This document shows, one piece after another, positions 26,954 through 35,902 of a stretch of 44,385 nt of DNA. The DNA is taken from positions 1 to 44,385 of the IMG/VR virus record IMGVR_UViG_3300049434_000008; one strand, 5' to 3'. The translations under genes and the position numbers were made by a program. Numbering within the stretch: position 1 is the stretch's first letter; each line of letters starts with the position of its first letter. The notes under the pieces were generated by a model, which did no database searches, had not been told where the DNA came from, and saw only the letters and a list, made by a program, of their open reading frames with translations. The stretch comes from a virus.

Positions 26954-28496
26954 GCGTTACGGGTCGGAGGTTCCGCGGGTCTTCACACCACCGCTGCGGA
27001 AGTTGACGACGAAGACGTCGCTGGGGTTCGCGGTTATCGAGTTCGCGGAAACGGTTCTCGAGATGGAACTGTTTCCGTGGCAAAAATGGCTGCTGATCCA
27101 CATGCTGGAGTTGCTACCAGACAATTCGATGCGGTTCCGGACCGTGCTGATTCTCGTGGCTCGGCAGAACGGCAAGAGCACCCTTTCCCAGGTACTCGCC
27201 CTGTGGTTCATGTACGTCTACCACGTGGCGCTGGTCTTGGGCACGGCCCAAGACTTGGACGTTGCCGAGGAGATTTGGCAGGGCGCGGTAGATCTGGTCA
27301 AGGAAGTAGACGAGTTCGACCAGCCGATCCGACCTGAACTGTTCGAACTGCTCGAGAAGACCGTCCAGACCAACGGCAAGCGAGCGATGGTCCTCAAGAC
27401 CGGTGAGCGGTACAAGGTCAAGGCGGCAAATCGGCGCGCTGGCCGTGGGCTCTCGGGTGACCTGATCCTGCTCGACGAACTGCGTGAGCATCAGTCGTGG
27501 GAAGCCTGGGGCGCAATCACCAAGACGACCATGGCGAGGGCGCACGCGCTGATTCTGGCGCTGTCCAACGCTGGCGATGCGACGTCGGTGGTCCTCGAGT
27601 ACTTGCGGAAGATGGCCCACGCCGCGATCGGCGACCCGGACGGCATCAACTCTGAGATCGAGGCCAGCGAACTACTGCCGGCTGATGACGACGTGGACAT
27701 CGAAGTCGAAATCGACGACGAAGACACCCTGGCGTTGTTCGAGTGGTCAGCGCCGCCGGGCTGCGACATCAACGACCGTGACGGTTGGGCGATGGCTAAC
27801 CCGTCACTGGGCCACGCGAACGGGATCGCTGAGAAGACGATCGCCTCGGCAGCACGGACGGACCCGGAACCGGTGTTCCGGACGGAGGTTCTGTGCCAGT
27901 GGGTTGAGAACCTCGACCCGTGGCAGGTGATTAGGCAGCAGGCTTGGAACAACATCTGTGACCCTGATGCGGTTCTGGAGGAGAACTCGCCAGTCGTGTA
28001 CGCCGCGGGTATTGATGAGGAGCGCGGCTGGGGATCGATCAGCAGGGCAGGCCATACGGCCGAAGGGCACACGCTCGTGAGCCTGATTGACCGTCGCCCC
28101 GGCACTGGGTGGATGGTCGACGCCCTGTCTGGACTGTCGTCGGGGTCATACTCCGGAGATGTCGTTATAGACGACCACGGGCCTGCCGGGTCTCTGATTA
28201 CCGCCCTGGAAGCTGCCGGTGTTCCCGTCGTCACAACGTCGACTCAGGAGTTCGCGCAAGCGTGCGGGCAGTTCTACGACGGGGTCACGGCGGAAGTGCC
28301 AACCATTCGGCAAGTCGGCCAGCCGGAACTGGCCACCTCGCTCGGCGGTTCCCAATGGCGGCCACTGGGAGACGCCCGGGCGCTCGCCCGGAAGGGGTTA
28401 CGCGTTGACCCCGAACCGATCATCACCTGCGCATTGGCGGCGCGCGGATTAGCGGTGCAGTTCGCTTCATCGTCCGCATCCGCCTACGTCATCTGA
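26910..28496 (+). CDS. Terminase large subunit
   Basis: The protein has 528 residues when begun at TTG 26910, which has GGAGG six bases upstream; a TTG at 26877 would add 11 residues. The N-terminal ATPase has the variant Walker A 'VARQNGKST' (Lys89) and Walker B 'LILLDE' (Asp189, Glu190). The C-terminal RNase H-like nuclease begins near 'VVYAAGIDEERGW', with a later 'VVIDDHGPAG'. It pumps DNA into proheads and cuts it. A TTG start that overlaps the small subunit is unusual and would keep production low. Confidence 0.93.
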   Translation: MASSANSSRSLVRPKRYGSEVPRVFTPPLRKLTTKTSLGFAVIEFAETVLEMELFPWQKWLLIHMLELLPDNSMRFRTVLILVARQNGKSTLSQVLALWFMYVYHVALVLGTAQDLDVAEEIWQGAVDLVKEVDEFDQPIRPELFELLEKTVQTNGKRAMVLKTGERYKVKAANRRAGRGLSGDLILLDELREHQSWEAWGAITKTTMARAHALILALSNAGDATSVVLEYLRKMAHAAIGDPDGINSEIEASELLPADDDVDIEVEIDDEDTLALFEWSAPPGCDINDRDGWAMANPSLGHANGIAEKTIASAARTDPEPVFRTEVLCQWVENLDPWQVIRQQAWNNICDPDAVLEENSPVVYAAGIDEERGWGSISRAGHTAEGHTLVSLIDRRPGTGWMVDALSGLSSGSYSGDVVIDDHGPAGSLITALEAAGVPVVTTSTQEFAQACGQFYDGVTAEVPTIRQVGQPELATSLGGSQWRPLGDARALARKGLRVDPEPIITCALAARGLAVQFASSSASAYVI

Positions 28497-28522
28497 ACCA
28501 ACCCAACTTTCGAGGAGCAGAG

Positions 28523-28750
28523 ATGCGTGTTTCCGTTGCCCTGTTCCTCATCAGCCTCCTAGGAATGGAAGCCGGTGCCGCGCTCGTCGGCTTGTGGTGC
28601 GTCGGCGTCTCCCTGATCGGCTGGTCTGCCGCTCTCGGCGCGTACGCGTTGCTGCGGAACGTACCCGACAAGCATGTCGCCAAGGACGGGTCGGAGGAGC
28701 AGCACTTCATCCGTGAAGTGATCGCTCACAAGGTCGGTACTGCGGCGTGA
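28523..28750 (+). CDS. Small membrane protein between terminase and portal
   Basis: A 75-residue protein with two membrane segments (about residues 3-24 and 28-46) and a polar C-terminal tail ('NVPDKHVAKDGSEEQHFIRE'). GAGGAG ribosome site. Small membrane proteins at this place occur in related phages. Function unknown. Stop overlaps the GTG of the portal gene. Confidence 0.65.
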   Translation: MRVSVALFLISLLGMEAGAALVGLWCVGVSLIGWSAALGAYALLRNVPDKHVAKDGSEEQHFIREVIAHKVGTAA

Positions 28751-30099
28751 GACTTGTCGATAAGTTCGCCCGCCGGTACGGGTCGACTTTCTGGGAGGGC
28801 GAAGCGTCGGGCGCGTCGGTGTTGACGACGTCGTACGGTTCAGCGAATCGCGAAGCGATTCTCCCCAATTTGGCGTCGTATGCGATGGGTGCCTACCGGG
28901 ATAACGGGATCGTGTTCGGTGCGATCCTCGCCCGGCTCATGCTGTTCAGCGAAGCCACGTTCCAGTTCCAAGACAAGAACGACAAGCACCTGTTCGGCAA
29001 GAACGACGCGGGCGGCTTGCCGAAACTGGAAACCCCTTGGCCGAACGGCACTACGGGTGAATTGCTGGCGCGGATGATCCAGGACGTCGACCTAGCCGGT
29101 AACGCCTACATTTGGGACGCTGGCCCCCAACTGGTGCGGCTCCGACCCGATCAGGTGACGATCGTGTCGAAGGAAACCGATGCTGGTGGCGGCCGGAAGT
29201 ACCGGGAAGTGGTCGGCTACTACTGGGACCCGACGTCCCCCCCGAACTCCCCGACCCCGTCCGATGATGCGCAGTACTTCGACGTTGCGGAGATCGCGCA
29301 CTGGTCACCGATCCCCGACCCCTACGCGAACTTCAAGGGCATGTCGTGGATGACGCCGATCATCCGTGAGGTCACGTCGGATACGGCGATGACGGAATAC
29401 AAGCTGAAGTACCTGCAAAACGCGGCGACCCCGAACATGCTGATCAAGTACAAGCAGAAACTGCTGCCGGAAACGATCGACTCGCTGCGGGATCGTATGC
29501 AGGCAAGGTACGGCGGGGTGGACAACGCGTTCAAAACGCTGATCTTGGATCAGGGCGCTGACACGACGATCGTCGGGAACTCGCTCGAGCAGATGAACTT
29601 CACCACCGTCCAAGCCGCGGGCGAGAACCGGATCCTCATCGCCTCCGGTGTGCCTGGGATCGTCGTCGGCTCCAAAGAGGGCCTGATGGCCGCCACCTAT
29701 TCGAACTATCAGCAGGCGATGCGCCGATTCTCGGATATCACGATGCGCCCGCTGTGGCGTTCTGCGTGCGCGTGCCTGTCGTCGATCATCACCGTCCCCC
29801 CGGGGGCGCGGCTGTGGTTCGACGTTTCCGACATCGCGGCGTTGCGCCAGGGGGAGAAGGAAGCGGCGGACACGATGCTGGTCAAGGCCAACGCTGCTGC
29901 CGCGCTCACGAGGTACGGGTATGAGCCGGCTTCGATCATTGTCGCGTTGGAAGCGTCTGACATGACCCAGTTGAAGCACTCGGGAATATCCATCGACATT
30001 TTGAACGCCGTCCCCCGGGCGGCGCCGCATGCCGTGGAACTCGCCAACCCGGACGGCCCCAACAACGCCACGCCTGGCGACACCAATGTCCCGATTTAG
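28747..30099 (+). CDS. Portal protein, HK97 family
   Basis: A 450-residue protein forming the ring through which DNA enters the head. Supporting features: order between terminase and protease, length, and family-like segments 'YRDNGIVFGAILARLMLFSE', 'PDQVTIVSKETD', 'HWSPIPDPYANFKGMSWMTP' and 'GVPGIVVGSKEGLMAATYSN'. A Pro/Asn-rich tail follows. GTG start overlapping the upstream stop. Confidence 0.9.
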   Translation: MRLVDKFARRYGSTFWEGEASGASVLTTSYGSANREAILPNLASYAMGAYRDNGIVFGAILARLMLFSEATFQFQDKNDKHLFGKNDAGGLPKLETPWPNGTTGELLARMIQDVDLAGNAYIWDAGPQLVRLRPDQVTIVSKETDAGGGRKYREVVGYYWDPTSPPNSPTPSDDAQYFDVAEIAHWSPIPDPYANFKGMSWMTPIIREVTSDTAMTEYKLKYLQNAATPNMLIKYKQKLLPETIDSLRDRMQARYGGVDNAFKTLILDQGADTTIVGNSLEQMNFTTVQAAGENRILIASGVPGIVVGSKEGLMAATYSNYQQAMRRFSDITMRPLWRSACACLSSIITVPPGARLWFDVSDIAALRQGEKEAADTMLVKANAAAALTRYGYEPASIIVALEASDMTQLKHSGISIDILNAVPRAAPHAVELANPDGPNNATPGDTNVPI

Positions 30100-30108
30100 G
30101 AGATGGAA

Positions 30109-30975
30109 ATGACCGCTGCGCAGGAAGCCGAACTGGGCATCATGCCGTCGCTGTTCATGCGGTCATTCCCGCTCGAGGACATCCACATCACCCGATCCGG
30201 AGACGGTCGGACTGTCGAGGCGTACGCCGCCGTGTTCGATGTCGAAGCGGAAATTCAGGACTTCGAGGGCCACTACAACGAGGTCATCGACCGGACGTCG
30301 TTCAATCGGGCCATCAGCCACGCCAAGCCCCAAGGGCAGCGTTCGAACTGGAACGTCGGCGTCTTCTACAACCACGGCATGACCATCCACGGCACCCCCT
30401 CGGATCGAGGTTCGATGCCGATCGGGACCCCGGTCGACATTCGCGCGGAGTCCCGGGGACTGTTGACGGTCACCCGGTACAACAACAACCCGTTGGCTGA
30501 GGAAACCCTCGAGGCGATCCGCTCCGGGTCTGTCCGGGCTCAGTCGTTCACCGGCCGCATCGTGCGCTCCACCCCTGCCCTGTCCCGTGCGCAGATGCGT
30601 AACGGTGGACACAGGGCCACATCAGACGGCACGTTGACCACCGTTCGCCGTATGGAACTCGGTCTACGTGAATACGGCCCGACGCCGATGCCCGCCTACC
30701 AGGATGCTGCGATCCTCGGCGTCCGCTCCATTTCAGACTTGCGTGCCCTGCGCGCATTGCTCGCCGCCACTCCCGAACTCGTCGACGAAATCGACGACCT
30801 GACGGACCCGGTTGTCGAGCTTGGCACGGCCCCCAATGAGGCCCCCGCCGCCGACAACCCGCCCACCCCCGACGGTGAGCACTTGAACCGGCACACCCCC
30901 CTGCAGCGCCGCATACAGGCGGCGCTGCGAGCAAGAGGAGTCGTGCTAGATGAAGCTGAACGAAATCGAGGCTGA
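30109..30975 (+). CDS. Prohead maturation protease, HK97 (U35) family
   Basis: The protein has 288 residues from ATG 30109, which has AGGAG at the right distance; ATG 30103 is too close to it. The protease domain covers about residues 18-205 with 'GRTVEAYAAVFD', the catalytic-type His89 in 'FYNHGMTIHGTP' and Ser146 in 'GSVRAQSFTGRI'. The C-terminal 70 residues are Pro/Asp-rich, possibly scaffold-like. It would trim the capsid delta domain after assembly. It overlaps the capsid gene by 26 bases. Confidence 0.88.
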   Translation: MTAAQEAELGIMPSLFMRSFPLEDIHITRSGDGRTVEAYAAVFDVEAEIQDFEGHYNEVIDRTSFNRAISHAKPQGQRSNWNVGVFYNHGMTIHGTPSDRGSMPIGTPVDIRAESRGLLTVTRYNNNPLAEETLEAIRSGSVRAQSFTGRIVRSTPALSRAQMRNGGHRATSDGTLTTVRRMELGLREYGPTPMPAYQDAAILGVRSISDLRALRALLAATPELVDEIDDLTDPVVELGTAPNEAPAADNPPTPDGEHLNRHTPLQRRIQAALRARGVVLDEAERNRG

Positions 30976-32350
30976 GCTTGTCGCCATCAGGGCGCAGCTG
31001 AAGGAACTCGAATCCAACCCGTCCGCTGATGAGGAATCCGACGGCGACGCTGTCGACACCCTCATCGCCCGCCACGATGAACTGGACGCACTCGCCGTCC
31101 CGCTGCGTGAGCGGATGGACAAGCTCGCCGCTATCCGATCCACCGCGAAGATCGCGGTGAACGTGGAGCGCACCACCCCCAACTTCGGCAACGACATCAA
31201 CGTCGCGCCGGAAGATCGCGACCCGTTCGCCGATTTGGACGCGGTCCGTACCGGCATCGTCCCGCGCAGCGAACTGAAGGCACGGGCGTTGAACGCGATC
31301 GAGCGTTCCGCGAAGCTCGGCCAGTTCGGCGGCACCGATGGTGACGACCGGGCAGAGGCCGCCACCCATCAGGTGCAGGATGACTTCCTCGGTGGCATCA
31401 GCCGCCACATCCTGCAGACCGGGTCCGATGAGTATCGGGAGATGTTCGACCGGTACGTCCAGGACCCGCAGGGCATGGCTGCTCGTGCCGCGCTGTCCCT
31501 GACGTCCGCGAACGGCGGCTACCTGTTGCCGTACGTGCTGGACCCGACGATCGTCCTGACGAACAACTCGTCAGCGAACCCGTGGCGTCGAATCTCGAAC
31601 GTGAAGACCACGTCGAGCAACGCGTGGCAGGGTGTCAACTCGGCCGGTGTCACATCCGCATGGCTCGCTGAAGGTACGGCAGCCGCGGACGCAACCCCGA
31701 CCGTGGGTCAGATCCAGATCACCCCGAAGAAGGCTTCAGCCTGGGTGTTCGGTTCCTACGAAGTTTTGGCGGACACGGACTTCGCTCAGCAGCTCCCGTC
31801 GCTGCTGGCTGATTCCCGTGACCGTCTGGAAGAGGCAGCGTTCGCCACCGGCAACGGTACGACCGCCCCGAAGGGTGTTTTGACTGCGGCCACCACTACG
31901 GTGACCACGGCAACCACCCTCGTCTACGCGATCGCGGATGTTTACGCGACGCAGCAGGCGCTTCCCCCGCGGTTCCGGAACTCCGCGTCCGCTGCTTGGG
32001 CCATGAACGTCGCGTACATCAACAAGACCCGGCAGTTCGACACTGCCGGCGGCGCATCGTTCTGGACCAACCTGGGCAAGGGCCAGCCGGAAACCCTGCT
32101 GGGCGCCCCGATCCTGGAGTCGTCCACCATGTTCGGCAGCACTCAGGCTGTCAACTCGCTGCTCGCCGTGTTCGGTGACTTCAGCCAGTACATCATCGTC
32201 GACCGTGTCGGCGTGTCCCTCATTTACGAACCCCTCGTCAAGGACCAGGCGACCGCGTTGCCGACTGGTCAGGGCGGTTGGTTCATGTTCTGGCGGACCG
32301 GCGCTGACGTCGCCACCCCGAACGCGTTCCGGGTCCTGAAGGGCCTGTAA
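30950..32350 (+). CDS. Major capsid protein, HK97 fold
   Basis: A 466-residue protein. Residues 1-65 form a charged coiled-coil delta domain ('NEIEAELVAIRAQLKELE') that should be removed by the protease. The mature shell begins after about residue 150 ('SANGGYLLPYVLDPTIVLTN') and contains 'WLAEGTAAADATPTVGQIQI', 'KKASAWVFGSYEVLADTDFA' and 'FMFWRTGADVATPNAFRVLK', all typical. AGAGGAG ribosome site. It is followed by a strong hairpin. Confidence 0.93.
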   Translation: MKLNEIEAELVAIRAQLKELESNPSADEESDGDAVDTLIARHDELDALAVPLRERMDKLAAIRSTAKIAVNVERTTPNFGNDINVAPEDRDPFADLDAVRTGIVPRSELKARALNAIERSAKLGQFGGTDGDDRAEAATHQVQDDFLGGISRHILQTGSDEYREMFDRYVQDPQGMAARAALSLTSANGGYLLPYVLDPTIVLTNNSSANPWRRISNVKTTSSNAWQGVNSAGVTSAWLAEGTAAADATPTVGQIQITPKKASAWVFGSYEVLADTDFAQQLPSLLADSRDRLEEAAFATGNGTTAPKGVLTAATTTVTTATTLVYAIADVYATQQALPPRFRNSASAAWAMNVAYINKTRQFDTAGGASFWTNLGKGQPETLLGAPILESSTMFGSTQAVNSLLAVFGDFSQYIIVDRVGVSLIYEPLVKDQATALPTGQGGWFMFWRTGADVATPNAFRVLKGL

Positions 32351-32356
32351 CCAACT

Positions 32357-32390
32357 GGTGCAGCCCTGCCCACACGGGTGGGGCTGCACC
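32357..32390. terminator. Hairpin after the capsid gene
   Basis: A perfect 10-bp stem (GGTGCAGCCC 32357-32366 with GGGCTGCACC 32381-32390) with further possible pairs inside the loop. There is no T-run. It lies 7 bases after the capsid stop, so it may be a partial terminator or protect the 3' end of the abundant capsid message. Confidence 0.7.
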
Positions 32391-32425
32391 GGCTCACTGT
32401 TCACGATTTCTCAAGGGAGATACCG

Positions 32426-32620
32426 ATGTCCGTCTATCAGGCCACGCAGTCGTTCCACACGGTTCGTGAGGACGGCGCGGAAGAGTTCGTCCCGAAGGGG
32501 AAAGTTTTCCCCGACACCCACCCGTATGTGCAGCGGGACAAGACCGGGGTGCTGTTCGAGGAACTGAACTTCGAACCCGCCCCCGCCGTGAAGCCCGCCC
32601 CGCCCGCGAAGGCGATCTGA
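32426..32620 (+). CDS. Small head-region protein
   Basis: A 64-residue protein directly after the capsid gene, with 'FVPKGKVFPDTHPYVQRDKT' and a Pro/Lys/Ala-rich tail ('PAPAVKPAPPAK'). AAGGGAG ribosome site. The place suggests a head decoration or head-tail accessory protein. A similar small Pro-tailed protein is encoded before the tail tube (34552). Confidence 0.6.
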   Translation: MSVYQATQSFHTVREDGAEEFVPKGKVFPDTHPYVQRDKTGVLFEELNFEPAPAVKPAPPAKAI

Positions 32621-32622
32621 CC

Positions 32623-32874
32623 GTGTCTGACTACATCCAGTCCGTCCCGGACGTCATGAGCCACGACGCCGGCAACGACGACAAGATCGCGAACGGAGTC
32701 ATCGAGTCGCAGCAGGTAGCCATGGACCGACTGGTTGAACTCCAATCGGACCTGTACGGGACCGGGTCGACCGTCGGTGACGTTGTGCCGATGCCACCCG
32801 CGCAGAATTTCGCCACCGCCGCCTCGGCGGGGGAAATGATCGACCTCAAACCCGAACCGTTCAAAGGACTGTGA
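32623..32874 (+). CDS. Hypothetical structural-region protein
   Basis: An 83-residue protein starting at GTG, two bases past the previous stop. Acidic with a central helix ('NGVIESQQVAMDRLVELQSD') and a helical end. Possible minor head protein by position only. Confidence 0.58.
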   Translation: MSDYIQSVPDVMSHDAGNDDKIANGVIESQQVAMDRLVELQSDLYGTGSTVGDVVPMPPAQNFATAASAGEMIDLKPEPFKGL

Positions 32875-33110
32875 CCGGCATGTCTGGACTTGCTGAACCG
32901 AACGACGTGATCGCGAACCAGCAGCCCGCATCCTCCGTCGACATTCAAGCCCCGCAGCAGGACTTGTCCGGTTTACTCGCTGGGGCGATGGGGGAATCGG
33001 CCGGAAGGCAGGCGTCGTCCGAGTCGATCCTGAACACCCCCGCGGGTTTCGGGGACATGGTGGTCACTTCGGGGACTTCCCCGGACTGGCCCACCGACGT
33101 CCGCCCGTAA
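32871..33110 (+). CDS. Hypothetical structural-region protein
   Basis: A 79-residue protein from GTG 32871 (GTGA overlap) or 76 residues from ATG 32880, which is better spaced from AAAGGA. Low complexity, rich in Ser, Ala, Gly and Gln ('VDIQAPQQDLSGLLAGAMGE'). Likely disordered. Function unknown. Confidence 0.52.
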   Translation: MTGMSGLAEPNDVIANQQPASSVDIQAPQQDLSGLLAGAMGESAGRQASSESILNTPAGFGDMVVTSGTSPDWPTDVRP

Positions 33111-33141
33111 CCCCATCCAAGCAAAGAGGGAGGCCTAGCTG

Positions 33142-33981
33142 ATGCCGCGCTATCCGCTGGGCCAATCGATCCGTCAAAAGACGACCGTTTTCGACGCGTC
33201 GGGGGCACTGATCACCCCGGCGACGTGCACGCTGACGGTGCAGAAACCCGACGCGACACAGATCGTCTACTCAACGCCCACCGTCGACTCGACCGGACAG
33301 TTCCACCAAGACATAGCCATGGCCGACGTGACACAGGTAGGCCACTACCAGGGCGTGTGGGCAACCACCACCCCGTGGACCGTAAACACGACCGAGTTTG
33401 ATGTGTTCGACCCGTTCGAGGTCGCCCTGCTCACGTTGCAGGATGCGAAGCTGGCCGTGAACATCCCCGCATCGAACACGACCGATGACGTCGAGATCAT
33501 CGCCATGATCGCCGGTATCGAATCGGCGATCGAGAAGGCTACCGGCGGCCCGGTCGTGAACCGGCAGGTCGTGGAACGTTGCGAAGCAACCCACGGGATG
33601 ACGGCGATGCTGGTCCGGAAACGTCCCCTCGTGTCCATCCAGTCGATCGTTGACGTTTCCTCGGGTGCGTCCCTGACGTTGACGGACCTCGACATTGACT
33701 CGAACTCGTGCGTGATCCGCAGGAAGCTGCGGCTGCCGTTCCTGTCCTGGGGTCCGTACTACACGGTGACCTACACCGCCGGCTGGGGTACAGCCGTACC
33801 GCCAGCCCTGCAGACCGCCGCGCGGATCATCCTGCAGTACCTGTGGGAGTCCCAGCGGGGCGGCAACGGGCATCCGATCATGGGCGGCGATGAGACGGTC
33901 CAGGTTTACGGGATGCCGTTCGCGATCCCGCAGCGCGCCGCGTTCATGATGGAACCGTTCGTTTCCGAGGCGTACGTGTGA
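33142..33981 (+). CDS. Head-tail connector protein
   Basis: A 279-residue two-part protein. Residues 1-95 are a beta-rich domain ('ALITPATCTLTVQKPDATQI', 'GHYQGVWATTTPW'). Residues 98-279 match the helical gp6-like connector fold: 'FEVALLTLQDAKLAVNIPAS', 'EIIAMIAGIESAIEKATGGP', then 'YYTVTYTAGW' and 'AARIILQYLW'. Such proteins form the ring below the portal. GAGGGAGG upstream. Confidence 0.8.
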   Translation: MPRYPLGQSIRQKTTVFDASGALITPATCTLTVQKPDATQIVYSTPTVDSTGQFHQDIAMADVTQVGHYQGVWATTTPWTVNTTEFDVFDPFEVALLTLQDAKLAVNIPASNTTDDVEIIAMIAGIESAIEKATGGPVVNRQVVERCEATHGMTAMLVRKRPLVSIQSIVDVSSGASLTLTDLDIDSNSCVIRRKLRLPFLSWGPYYTVTYTAGWGTAVPPALQTAARIILQYLWESQRGGNGHPIMGGDETVQVYGMPFAIPQRAAFMMEPFVSEAYV

Positions 33982-34478
33982 CCACCACCGCCGTACCTCA
34001 CGTCATCGACTATCTGGTGGCAGCAGCGACAGCCAGCACCGCACTGGGCGCAGCAACCGTTGACCCGGTGACCGTATACGACGGGCCCGTCGTGCTAGAC
34101 CAGTGGCCGCCGTTGTGCCTGTGGATTGGTGTCCCCGTCGAGTGGGTCCTGCAGATGACCGTCGACAACCCGATCGCCGCTACCTCAACACAGGATTGGG
34201 TTGGGCCGGGGAACCGGTTGCGCGACGAAGACCTTTCCATTAACTGCGTCGCTGAGGCGTGGTACGGCGGGACCGATATCGCGATCGCCCGGAATTCTTG
34301 CGCCTCGATCATGGCCGCTGTTGAAGACATGACCCGTATCAACGCGAATGCGTCCGGGACGGTCCTATTCACCAAACCCGGCGTGACCGGCGCGACGTGG
34401 CATCAGCAGAACACCACTAAGGGCGCCAGGGTTCTCATCTCGTTCGCGTTCACCTGCTTCGCCCGGATCGGCTCCTAA
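33978..34478 (+). CDS. Tail terminator / tail completion-type protein
   Basis: A 166-residue protein starting at GTG (GTGA overlap). 'VIDYLVAAATASTALGAATV', 'VYDGPVV', 'LWIGVPVEW' and a final 'ARVLISFAFTCFARIG' fit the proteins that cap the tail tube and join it to the head in this gene order. Assignment rests on position and general pattern. Confidence 0.65.
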   Translation: MTTTAVPHVIDYLVAAATASTALGAATVDPVTVYDGPVVLDQWPPLCLWIGVPVEWVLQMTVDNPIAATSTQDWVGPGNRLRDEDLSINCVAEAWYGGTDIAIARNSCASIMAAVEDMTRINANASGTVLFTKPGVTGATWHQQNTTKGARVLISFAFTCFARIGS

Positions 34479-34500
34479 CAACCACCAACCCCTTTTTCAG

Positions 34501-34517
34501 CCCCGCGAGTCGTGGGG
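34501..34517. terminator. Short GC hairpin before the tail genes
   Basis: CCCC (34501-34504) pairs with GGGG (34514-34517), with a few further weak pairs, followed by TTTACC. It sits in the 73-base gap between connector genes and tail genes and may act as a weak terminator or processing site. Confidence 0.4.
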
Positions 34518-34551
34518 TTTACCGGTGCTGCCCACACAAGGAGAAACCCCC

Positions 34552-34833
34552 ATGGGAAATGTTACGAACGCAACCGACGAGGAACTGGAAGTGCGTCCCC
34601 TCCGCTGCATCCTGAAGCCGGGGGAGACGGTCGACGTGGACGACGACACCCTGTCCGCGCATCAGTTTGCGTACCCGAACTTCCTGGTCAACGGCCGGAA
34701 GCGTGTCGGGCCGTTCGAGGACGTGTCCGACTACTCGGACCCGAAGTACCTCGACTCTGAGACCCCGGCCGCGCCGGTGAGAAAGCCCATCCCTGCGCCG
34801 GTTGTTCCGGCCGACCCTGAAGTGACGGAGTAA
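34552..34833 (+). CDS. Small protein before the tail tube
   Basis: A 93-residue protein from ATG 34552 behind AAGGAG. A beta-rich core ('RPLRCILKPGETVDVDDDTL', 'NFLVNGRKRVGPFEDVSD') is followed by a Pro-rich tail. Gene order suggests a head-tail or tail accessory protein. It has the same style as the 32426 product. Confidence 0.6.
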   Translation: MGNVTNATDEELEVRPLRCILKPGETVDVDDDTLSAHQFAYPNFLVNGRKRVGPFEDVSDYSDPKYLDSETPAAPVRKPIPAPVVPADPEVTE

Positions 34834-34837
34834 CCCA

Positions 34838-35902
34838 ATGCCATTCGGTAGCGGTTTGAGCGGCCAGTTTATGACTGTGCCCGAAGCAACGGTCGGTACC
34901 GCGGTGACGGTGACGACGGGGTATGAGATTCTGTCGGAGTCGTTCGCGTACAACCCGACGTTCCTTGAGGGGCAGGGGTTGAAGGCTGGGCAGGCCTATC
35001 CCCGCGCCTCGCGGTCGATCACGTCCCGGGTGGATGTGAATGGCGGGATGACGTTGGAGCACGGCGATCGGGGTCATTACGGTCTGCAGTGGAAGCATGC
35101 TCTCGGGTCGGCTATCTCCGCGCCGACTGTGGTGTTGGGTACTGCTCAGAAGCAGATCCACACCCCCGGTATCAAGACTGGCTTGTCGCAGACGGTGCAG
35201 GTTGGCCGGCCGCAGACGAACGGCACCGTCACCCCGTTCACGTACAACGGTGTGAAGACCACTGACTGGTCGTTCACCTGTTCGGACAATGCGATCGCGC
35301 AGTTGGCGTTGACGTGCGACGGGTGGAACGAGTCCACGTCAATCGGCTTGGCGACCGCTGCCTACACGGCGAATGTGCAGAACTTCACGTTCAAGGACGC
35401 GACGAACTTCAAACTCGGCGGCACCGCGACCACTTCCGCGGGTGAGACGACTATCGCTTCGGGTGTTTCCGTGGCGTCGATCGTTCGGGGTATCACCATC
35501 AACGGCACCACCCCCATGCGGGTCGACGGCTACGGCCTGGGTAACGCGGGGATCAAGAAGGAGCAGTTGGAGAACGCTTTCCAGATGATCTCCGGGTCGC
35601 TGGATATGGAGTTCTCGTCCCTGTCGGAGGTGTACGCCTTGTTCAAGGCGGGCACTTACACGGCGTTCCAGTTGGATTTCAGCCACTTCGACCTCGCGGG
35701 GTTGGACGCTAACGCGGTCGCCTCCGGGCCGAACCCGTATCTGCTGAGTTTCATCATCCCTGCGGCGAAGTTCAAGTTGGCGCAGCCGCAACTGGCCGGC
35801 CCGGACATCGTGAAGATGAAGGTCGACTTCACCGCTTACGACGATGGGACGACCAACCCAGTGTTCCAGGTGAAACTCGTTTCCACCGACTCGACCCTGT
35901 AA
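34838..35902 (+). CDS. Major tail tube protein
   Basis: A 354-residue protein. Family-like features: 'GSGLSGQFMTVPEATVGTAV' at the start, 'GYEILSESFAYNP', 'GGMTLEHGDRGHYGLQWKHA' and a C-terminal 'DIVKMKVDFTAYDDGTTNPV'. It would polymerise into the tail tube. The position four bases after the small protein and upstream of chaperone and tape measure genes supports this. Confidence 0.85.
   Translation: MPFGSGLSGQFMTVPEATVGTAVTVTTGYEILSESFAYNPTFLEGQGLKAGQAYPRASRSITSRVDVNGGMTLEHGDRGHYGLQWKHALGSAISAPTVVLGTAQKQIHTPGIKTGLSQTVQVGRPQTNGTVTPFTYNGVKTTDWSFTCSDNAIAQLALTCDGWNESTSIGLATAAYTANVQNFTFKDATNFKLGGTATTSAGETTIASGVSVASIVRGITINGTTPMRVDGYGLGNAGIKKEQLENAFQMISGSLDMEFSSLSEVYALFKAGTYTAFQLDFSHFDLAGLDANAVASGPNPYLLSFIIPAAKFKLAQPQLAGPDIVKMKVDFTAYDDGTTNPVFQVKLVSTDSTL

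Noticed and set aside
27491-28234. 247-codon antisense frame opposite large terminase
   Set aside because: Ser/Arg-rich shadow with no domain; terminase coding is certain here.
30548-31408. Antisense frame opposite protease and capsid genes
   Set aside because: Arg/Gly/His-rich shadow of two well-supported structural genes.
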